A DNA stretch of 64,000 bases from Bromus sterilis. Lineage: Eukaryota; Streptophyta; Magnoliopsida; Poales; Poaceae. Both the position numbers and the translations under genes were made by a program. The stretch covers positions 110,813,501-110,877,500 of the forward strand of contig OX465601.1 in the NCBI GenBank assembly GCA_950022295.1. The letters run 5' to 3'. The notes below the pieces were generated by a model. The model did no database searches. It was given only the letters and a program-made list of their open reading frames with translations, and was not told where the DNA came from. This document shows positions 57,901-64,000 of the stretch, in pieces (within the stretch, counting starts at the first letter, position 1; every line of letters begins with the position of its first letter).

Positions 57901-60766
57901 AAGTAGTATGGAGCTGATCCTAGCATTTCAGTTTTGTCATCGCTTAACTGTCAGAATGAACTCTTCACTCCAATATTTCAGAAATTCAAGCAGCACCCTG
58001 CTATCAGAACACTTCTGGAAGGTGGAACAGTTCTTCAGTATGGTGCTCGTACTTTGAATGAAGGTGGTTTTCAGGTAAGGTGGTATGGTTGGTTGCAGAT
58101 AAATTCATATGCAATCTCTTTGTGGACTATTTCGTCCTTTCTGATTTAAAAGGCCAACGCGTATCTTTAGATAGACAATTCGACTAATTTAATGCAATTT
58201 GTATATCACAAAATTTACACCATCAGAATGAAGTTTCTAATGGTATATTTTTATGGTATATAACTCATGTTATCTTGGTTAAATTATCGATCTAGGGATA
58301 TGGTAGGCCTTTTAAACTGGAAAGGAGGCAAATACCTCCATTCCAGCCAATAAGGGGCGCATACATTTTGAGATTTAATTTTGACTATCAATTAAATGAA
58401 TATATAAGTTATGTGACTTAAAATTATACTCCCTCCGATCCATATTAATTGACGCACACTTAGTAAAACTTTGTACTAAGTTGTATCAAGTGTGCGTCAA
58501 TTAATTTGGATCGGAGGGAGTACCATAGTTTCGAATACGAGTTCAACAGTATAACTTTTCTCGCAGCACACATTTTGGTGGTTAAATTAATGGTCAAGTT
58601 AAATCTCAAAATGTGTGCACCTTATTCATTGGAATGGAGATAGTAATCTACATTTATCTTACATGGCATTGTATATAGAAATCAGTGCACTTTCAGCTGG
58701 TGCTATTGATTAACTGGTGCATTCTTCTGCTGGCAGTATTAACTCTATGAGCTGAAATGTGGTTCTGGTGTTGGTCGTTTGTTATGCTATATTTCAACAT
58801 TTAGTGTAGCATTCACATCTAGTATTATTCAGTTGAATAACCTGTTATGTTTGCTTTTAGCTGTTAAAAGTGGTTCACTCCTGTTATATAGTTAATAATC
58901 TGTATTGTTTTTGCTTTCTAGTTGCTACCCATATTCGGTAATTATAAGGTGCTGATAGAGTTCCTATAAAATTTTAGTCAATACCGAATCCAGTGTTCCC
59001 CGGTGGTGCAATTATTGGATGCTCTGCAGGGTTCCTAAATGTTCCTAAGATAAAAGGATCACATACTGCTATGAAATCAGGTATCTTTTCACTAGATTAT
59101 TCTAGATTTTTCTAGGGTTTTCTGTTCACTTAACTATCAGTTTTATCGATACAAGCCTTGTACTAAAGGTAGAGATGTGCACACAAGGTATGCTTGCGGC
59201 GGAAGCAGCTTTCAAGGCTCTTGTTGAAGGATCTTCCATGGATCTGTACTGGGAGAATCTCAAGAAGTCATGGATATGGGAAGAACTCTATAAAGCTCGG
59301 AATTATAGACCAGTATGTGGTTATTTTATTGTCAGTTTCCAAAACAATATTTTCTTTCTAGCTTGTCAAATTTTGTTTGAAGCCTGTAAGATGGATAAAG
59401 ATGCTTCGTTGTTTGCTTATAGGCATTTGAATACGGATTTATTCCTGGCATGGCCTTGTCTGCAGTGGAACGGTGAGGTCTCAATTGATAGGTTAATGTT
59501 ATTTAATGTTCTATCCAGTTCGCTTACATATGTTGAATTTTAATGTATTAGCTACATATTCAAAGGGAAGTCACCTTTTACACTAAAGCATGGGAAACCT
59601 GACCATGAAGCTACAGATGTGAGTGTGAAGTACTACCATTGCTCAACATTCTTTGTTAGCAAAAATTAAAACCTCAATGTTGTTCCATTTTTGTCACTAG
59701 CGAGATTGATCGATCACTTCCTTGTGGACAGATGGCCAATCTGCATTCGCCTATTCCGTATCCAAAACCAGATGGACAGGTGTCCTTTGATGTTCCATCT
59801 TCTTTATACAGGTGCACATGCCTGCAGCAAGAACAGTGGGCTGCTTTCTAACCTTTTTACTATTTCACACTGCGGCATCACCTCAGTGATTCTTTGCTAT
59901 GCATCCAGCTTAGAACCCAGTAGTATGAGAAATTTATGTAAACGGTATGTAAAATGCCATACTGTATGTACTGCAGATGCAATGATCAAATTCGATAGGT
60001 GCTACATGTTCTCATTTCTTTATCTTGAACCCGGGGGATTGTTTGAATATACTGTAGAATATTTTGTCGACTGTACTTCTATCACCAATAATTTCTTTTG
60101 TACAGGAGCAACACAAACCATGAGCATGACCAGCCTCCTCATCTCCGCTTGAAGGATCCAGCAGTACCTGAAAGCGTAAATCTCCCACAATATGCTGGAC
60201 CGGAATCACGTTATTGTCCAGCTCGAGTTTATGAGTAAGTAAAATTGTAGATGACCATGCCAGTTTGAAATATTCTTTTCTCCCATTGAATTGTTAATTT
60301 GTAGCCGAAACAGAAGTTGCTGACTATTCCTGTTCTCACGCAGATATGTATCTGACGAGAACGGTGACCCGAAGCTTCACATAAATGCTCAAAATTGTCT
60401 TCATTGCAAGGTGCTAATTCTCTTCATTTGATTGTTCAGGGGCCTAGCATTTTTGTACATTCAATATATGGGCGTAGGCCGTAGGGTGCAAAGTTGTAGT
60501 TTCAAGAAAGCAAATGTAGTACCTCTGCTAGATTCTGGTATTGATGGTTGCACTAATACACAGTGACACCATCGATGTTACGATTTGGATAGCCAATTCA
60601 AAGTTGTGGGATGTGGCATCGGGTAACTTATTTGAGCCTGTAGTTTTGTTTCCTGCACCTAAAGTGTTGACGGCATCTGCAGGCTTGTGACATCAAAGAT
60701 CCCAAGCAAAACATCGAGTGGACTGTCCCGGAAGGCGGAGGAGGACCGGGTTACACGGTGATGTGA
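54942..60766 (+). CDS. ETFQO: Electron transfer flavoprotein-ubiquinone oxidoreductase, mitochondrial (18 exons)
   Basis: Passes electrons from reduced ETF (branched-chain amino acid and related catabolism in starvation or dark) to ubiquinone at the inner mitochondrial membrane. Exons by reading: 54942-55203, 55319-55395, 55908-56014, 56116-56197, 56279-56387, 56600-56646, 56764-56838, 57234-57350, 57797-57865, 57982-58074, 58978-59080, 59188-59312, 59423-59472, 59552-59618, 59732-59811, 60106-60234, 60344-60410, 60683-60766; 580 aa, in line with plant homologues. Residues 1-40 form an Ala/Arg-rich mitochondrial presequence. VGAGPAG (52-58) is the FAD Rossmann motif. Cys 525, 549, 552 and 555 (CPARVYE, NCLHCKAC) are the 4Fe-4S ligands. 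Phases agree at every junction. Intron 5 must use a GC donor (56388-56389). Exon 15 has an alternative in-frame acceptor at 59705. Introns hold a LINE tail and MITEs. A GTG nine bases upstream of the ATG is not used as start. Confidence 0.93.
55586..55749 (-). mobile_element. 5'-truncated LINE tail in ETFQO intron 2
   Basis: About 164 bp flanked by a 14-bp target duplication AACTTGTGATATTT (55572-55585 and 55750-55763). On the minus strand it carries GTGTGCATCTCTTTGATGCAG followed by AGGCC and a TTCTTCTTCT tail, the form of Triticeae LINE 3' ends (from memory). It is antisense to the gene. Confidence 0.75.
58335..58643. mobile_element. Outer MITE in ETFQO intron 10
   Basis: TA on both sides. 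The left arm CTCCATTCCAGCCAATAAGG and right arm CCTTATTCATTGGAATGGAG are inverted repeats, extended further by ACATTTTGAGATTTAA and its complement. It looks like a Stowaway-type MITE, interrupted near the middle by a second MITE. Confidence 0.75.
58429..58520. mobile_element. Stowaway MITE nested inside the outer MITE
   Basis: 92 bp with CTCCCTCCGATCCA at the left and TGGATCGGAGGGAG at the right, TA target duplication at 58427-58428 and 58521-58522, and internal self-complementarity around TTAATTGACGCACACTT. Confidence 0.92.
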
Positions 60767-61137
60767 ATGTTAGCACCAAAATTGTGATGCCCAAATTAGC
60801 TAGCTTGTCCAACAGTATCTCACAGTGGTGAAAATGTTACTATGCAATAATTCTGATGCTGAAATCAGCTTGTCCACAATACAGTACAGTATATTTTAGA
60901 GAACCTTGCTACGACTAATACATCAACAAGGATCGGGTGCCGAGGGTTGCGGTCGATTTCCTTCCATCTGAATGGCCCAAAGCTTAGGTGAAAGTGAAAG
61001 CGGTATCACTCAAAAAAGGTCACGGTGGGGCGCATAAGTACAAGCCACACTTGAGTACAGCTATTTGTTGCTGGCCTAGGAAGAAGAATCGGGTACTTAG
61101 CCTCCTAGTCTTGGCACCGAGCACAAGATTAAAAATG
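60767..61137 (+). other. ETFQO 3' UTR and downstream spacer
   Basis: The sequence after the stop contains CAATAAT at 60846 as a possible weak polyadenylation signal. No further gene is seen to 61137. Confidence 0.45.
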
Positions 61138-61207
61138 GTATTCCTTCCGTAAAGAAATATAAGAATGTTTAGGTTACTAAAATAGTGATCTAAGCACTCT
61201 TATATTG
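61138..61207. mobile_element. Truncated Stowaway MITE
   Basis: The left end ATTCCTTCCGTAAAGAAATA is followed by AGAATGTTTAGGTTACTAAA and its inverted partner TAGTGATCTAAGCACTCTTA. The right terminal repeat (TTTACGGAGGGAG) is missing. Confidence 0.75.
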
Positions 61208-62155
61208 TACATGCTAGCAGAACAAGACGCTTACGTAGCATACATATACAGTACCGAACAAAACACAGTACATGTATAAGCTGGATGGCAGATCAATACT
61301 GAGTGATGTCCAAAAATCAGTGACCTGGATTTGTCACACCAGTGAGGCAGCGGTCCTGTACATACACACATTGGATTCTCTTGCCCAAATAACATGTGTC
61401 TGTCAGGGTGCTCCAGCTCCACCACTGATGGGTCCAAAGTGGAAGGATCACTGATTCACAGGTGACACGGAACGAATAATTGTTTGTGTTGGATGGATTT
61501 ACTCCAAGTCTTTCTCCACTGTCCACACGTGATTTGAGATCCAAACTTGCCAATTGCTGCCCCAGCGCGAAGAACATGCGTCTGTCATCGGAGTTTGTTT
61601 AGTTCAAGCAAAATATTTAAAGAATCTGCAGAGTTATCTCTATCCAGGGACATTCCCAGCCTCCCAGTGCCCCCATTGTGCTGCACTGCCAAGCAACACA
61701 AAGAAACAACTCACACAACTATTTTGCTGCAGTGCCATCAAGTTTCATCTCCTGAACAGAAATGAAGCTGCAACTGCAAACTGATGAAATAGAACCCAAT
61801 CAGCTATACATCTTATAATAAGATAAACCACATTTTCTCTATGATGCCACAACCAGATTTGCCATTCCAACATCAGCCAAGGATTATAAATTCAGTAACC
61901 ATGGTGTGATCACAAACAACAGCAGCAGCAGAACTAACTCATAGGCGCAAGCAAGCAAGCAAGGATAAATGTCTTGGCAATGAGGGTTGGTTGGTTCATT
62001 CATAGACCGATCGATTGCAACTACACAGGAGCGAGCATACTACCAATCAATATACTCGAGCTATCTACTTACCAGCTATACCGACATAACAAACAGATTG
62101 AATCGAAAGAATTTCCACCGCGCAAAACAAGCAATGCAGTAACCAGATTGGCGAA
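61208..62155. other. Spacer and 3' region of the CDI-like gene
   Basis: No gene seen. The few short frames have no recognisable features. The last few hundred bases before 62156 probably include the 3' UTR of the minus-strand CDI-like gene. Confidence 0.4.
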
Positions 62156-62953
62156 TCAATTCCCCTTGTTGTCCTCGTCGTCCTTGATCTCGCGCTCGCG
62201 CTTGGCCTTGAGCTTCTCCTTGTCGGCCTTGAGCTCCTCGGCCTCCTTGTTCCACAGGTCGGCGAACTCGCAGTTCTTGTACTTATCGAACCAGGGCCCG
62301 CCGCAGGTGTAGTGCAAGGCCTTGGGCTGCGTGGCCGGGTCGTCGGGGTCGACCTGGTTGTGTCCGACGAGGAAGTTCCAGACGAAGGGCACCTCCCCGA
62401 TCTCCTCGTCGTCGAGCCAGGAGAAGCGGTGGAGGAAGGCGCCGGTCTTGGCGCTGACGGCGTCCGGGGTGAGCGCGGCGACGTTCTTGGGGTGGGCGCA
62501 GTTGTAGAGCACCATGGAGGACCAGTTCTTGCGCGGGTAGGCGGTCTGGATGGCGCCGTTCATCTTGGTGGTCTCGCAGGGCTGGTACTCGTGCTTGACG
62601 CAGACGACGGCGAGGCGCCTGGCGGCGTCGGGGTCCGCGGGCACGGCGGAGGCGATGAGTTCGGCGACGTCGGCGAGGTAGAGGAAATCGCAGTCGATGA
62701 AGAGCGCCCAGCCGCGGTAGCCGGCGAGGTAGGGGGTGAGGAAGCGGGTGAAGGAGAACTCGGTGCTCTCGGTGCGGTCCCGCGCGCGCCAGTAGAGGCC
62801 GGATGCGCGCAGGTCGTGCTGGCGGATGGGGCGCACGTCGAGCGGCACGGTGGCGTGGCGGAGGATGCTGCGGCGGCACACCTCGTACGCCTCGTGCTCC
62901 AGCGGGTCGTACCCGACGAAGACCCGGAACGGCTCCGGCGGCGGCACCGTCAT
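62156..62953 (-). CDS. CDI-like protein, nucleotide-diphospho-sugar transferase fold
   Basis: A single exon of 265 residues, MTVPPPEPFRVFVGYDPLEH at the start. It has VFVGYDP near 10-16, EVCRRSI, LYWRARDRTESTEFSFTRFL, then FIDCDFLYLADV near 87 containing a DCD (DxD-type) metal/nucleotide-sugar motif, YPRKNWSSMVLYNC near 140, and HRFSWLDDEEIGEVPFVWNF. A charged Lys/Glu coiled tail ends KDDEDNKGN. This is the pattern of Arabidopsis CDI, a small protein with a glycosyltransferase-like fold and no known substrate. There is no signal peptide or membrane segment, so it is probably cytosolic. The GC-rich coding region creates long antisense frames that are not genes. The 5' UTR carries an (ACC)n run. 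Confidence 0.88.
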   Translation of the reverse strand: MTVPPPEPFRVFVGYDPLEHEAYEVCRRSILRHATVPLDVRPIRQHDLRASGLYWRARDRTESTEFSFTRFLTPYLAGYRGWALFIDCDFLYLADVAELIASAVPADPDAARRLAVVCVKHEYQPCETTKMNGAIQTAYPRKNWSSMVLYNCAHPKNVAALTPDAVSAKTGAFLHRFSWLDDEEIGEVPFVWNFLVGHNQVDPDDPATQPKALHYTCGGPWFDKYKNCEFADLWNKEAEELKADKEKLKAKREREIKDDEDNKGN

Positions 62954-62968
62954 GGTGGTTTGGATCTG

Positions 62969-62993
62969 GGCGGTGGTGGTGGTGGTGGTGGTG
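62969..62993. repeat. Trinucleotide microsatellite (GGT)n / (ACC)n
   Basis: About eight GGT repeats just upstream of the CDI-like start codon, on the minus strand an ACC run in the 5' UTR. Confidence 0.9.
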
Positions 62994-62999
62994 AGGGGA

Positions 63000-63480
63000 A
63001 TGGAGCGGAGCGGGCTTTAATGGAAGGAAGGGGCCTGGCGAGGCGAGGTGGGGCTAAAAGTTCCTAAAGATGGCAAACGGGAGAGGTCATCTCTAATCTT
63101 GAGATTTGGAATCTAATCCATCTCCCCCCTGATGTGCGTTTTGCGGCACGGGGGGATGACGCGTTGGGCCCGGGGAGCGGGGTCGGTGATTTTCGTCGGT
63201 GGGGGATTGACAGCTGGGTGCGGTGGCGCCGGGAGGCTGGGGTCGGGTTGCCGGCGAGCGCGGCCGCGGTGGCGAGTCGGCGTGCGTGGGTGCGGCACGG
63301 GCGGGAGCGTGGAAACCAGGGGTTGGATGGAGTCCGCCCACCGCCTGCGGCGTGGGCCGGGGGTCGGTCACTGGAAGTGGACGGCCATGTGCTCCGGTGT
63401 TGGCGTGTCCGTCGCATGCTGTGGTCGCGCCTCGTCAAACTGTCACAGAGGTCCTCTCGTGAAAGACTCAACAGTGCTAA
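63000..63480. other. GC-rich region upstream of the CDI-like gene
   Basis: GC-rich with many chance open frames on both strands, none with recognisable domains. It probably contains the CDI-like promoter. The minus strand has CCATTAAAGCCCG at about 63010-63022 as a weak TATA-like site. Confidence 0.4.
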
Positions 63481-63988
63481 GGGCATTTCTAACTGATTCA
63501 TTAAAGCTGCAATTCTAGTATAAATTGCAACTATATGTCAACACACATATAAGAATGAAACATAAATTTAAATGTTCAACCAAATAAAGAATATATATTT
63601 CAAATCGAATTATTCAAAGTTAAACACGCCGAATGCTTCAAATATATCAAATAACATTTCATAAAACAACTAGGACTCGCTTAGATGTTGCCAATGATGC
63701 TCAATAAGATCTTGTTGGAGCCGAGTATGAACTTGATTGTTCTCGATCTTTCGATGATACTCAAGAAATTACACTATCATGTTCGTATCATACTCTGGCT
63801 CAGCCGGAGTCCCGTTGGTGATGTACCGATAATTCTCAAGCATATATCTCTCTCTCTCGTCTTCAATGGGTCAGAGTAAAAATATACTCCACTAACACTG
63901 TATTGGGGATCGGCTTGGTGCCCGTTAGTGGAGTAAAACTAAAAAAATTCTCCACTAACCAGTTTTAGGGTATCGGTTAGAAATGCCC
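63481..63988. mobile_element. PIF/Harbinger-type (Tourist-like) deletion derivative
   Basis: 508 bp with 17-bp terminal inverted repeats GGGCATTTCTAACYGAT differing at one position, and a TAA target duplication (63478-63480 and 63989-63991), the pattern of the PIF/Harbinger superfamily. A minus-strand stretch still encodes part of a transposase C-terminus. Confidence 0.8.
63670..63806 (-). pseudogene. Remnant of PIF/Harbinger transposase C-terminus
   Basis: Minus-strand reading gives AEPEYDTNMIV, a stop, then FLEYHRKIENNQVHTRLQQD and LIEHHWQ, ending at a stop at 63670. The H.RLQ.DLIEH.W pattern is what I recall from the end of plant Harbinger transposases. The rest of the gene is deleted. 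Confidence 0.6.
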
Positions 63989-64000
63989 TAACAGTAGCAT

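Noticed and set aside
59691..60152. 153-residue plus-strand frame in the ETFQO region
   Set aside because: It reads through intron 15 and uses exon 15 out of frame. The conserved ETFQO frame across the splice junctions is the real one.
62312..63067. Long plus-strand open frame opposite the CDI-like gene
   Set aside because: It is a by-product of the GC-rich codon use of the minus-strand gene. It is rich in Gly, Val and Glu, has no domain, and the minus frame matches a known family.
1..64000. tRNA, rRNA or other classical non-coding RNA genes
   Set aside because: I looked for tRNA-like box A/B pairs and rRNA signatures and saw only short primer-binding sites of retrotransposons.

Overview
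This is a plant nuclear window, almost certainly from a grass of the wheat/barley/Aegilops tribe (Triticeae). The evidence is nested LTR retrotransposons with BARE/Angela-like, Maximus/SIRE-like and Tat-like signatures, Stowaway and Tourist-type MITEs, and intron-rich host genes with very GC-rich 5' ends. Family names are from motif recognition only; I could not run a search.

Layout. Positions 1-52553 are one nested retrotransposon block. From the oldest layer inward: a host exon resembling the condensin II subunit CAP-G2 (52554-52758, minus) is cut by a chromodomain Ty3 element (51307-52553). That element is cut by a non-autonomous gag-protease element 'E' (47909-51306, minus). E is cut by a minus-strand Copia-type complex made of a Maximus/SIRE-like Copia body (1-5593) and a second body 'D' (34720-47908), which appear to share one LTR (5594-5689 plus 33798-34719). 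Into that shared LTR went two related non-autonomous elements, 'A' (5690-25510) and 'B' (25516-33792), placed head to tail at the same 5-bp target GCCTC. A was then hit by a complete minus-strand Tat-like Ty3 element 'G' (9663-19323) and by a truncated minus-strand element 'H' (19653-23188). D was hit by a tandem Copia derivative 'C' (34854-43786) and a clean solo LTR 'F' (45228-47018).

Positions 53576-64000 are gene space. The clear genes are the 18-exon mitochondrial ETF-ubiquinone oxidoreductase (54942-60766, plus, 580 aa) and a single-exon CDI-like glycosyltransferase-fold protein (62156-62953, minus, 265 aa). Introns and flanks carry a 5'-truncated LINE tail, a Stowaway nested inside another MITE, a truncated Stowaway, and a Tourist/PIF-type element that still holds a piece of transposase.

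Most interesting signals: (1) element G carries, antisense to its pol gene and with its own TATA box, an intact 213-aa reading frame resembling a B3 DNA-binding protein. (2) A, B and E, whose coding regions differ, share a two-hairpin RNA motif just after gag whose stems show compensatory changes. (3) A and B sit on one and the same target site. (4) Polypurine-tract-like sequences are multiplied in the 3' regions of two unrelated Ty3 families. (5) The ETFQO gene appears to contain a GC-AG intron.
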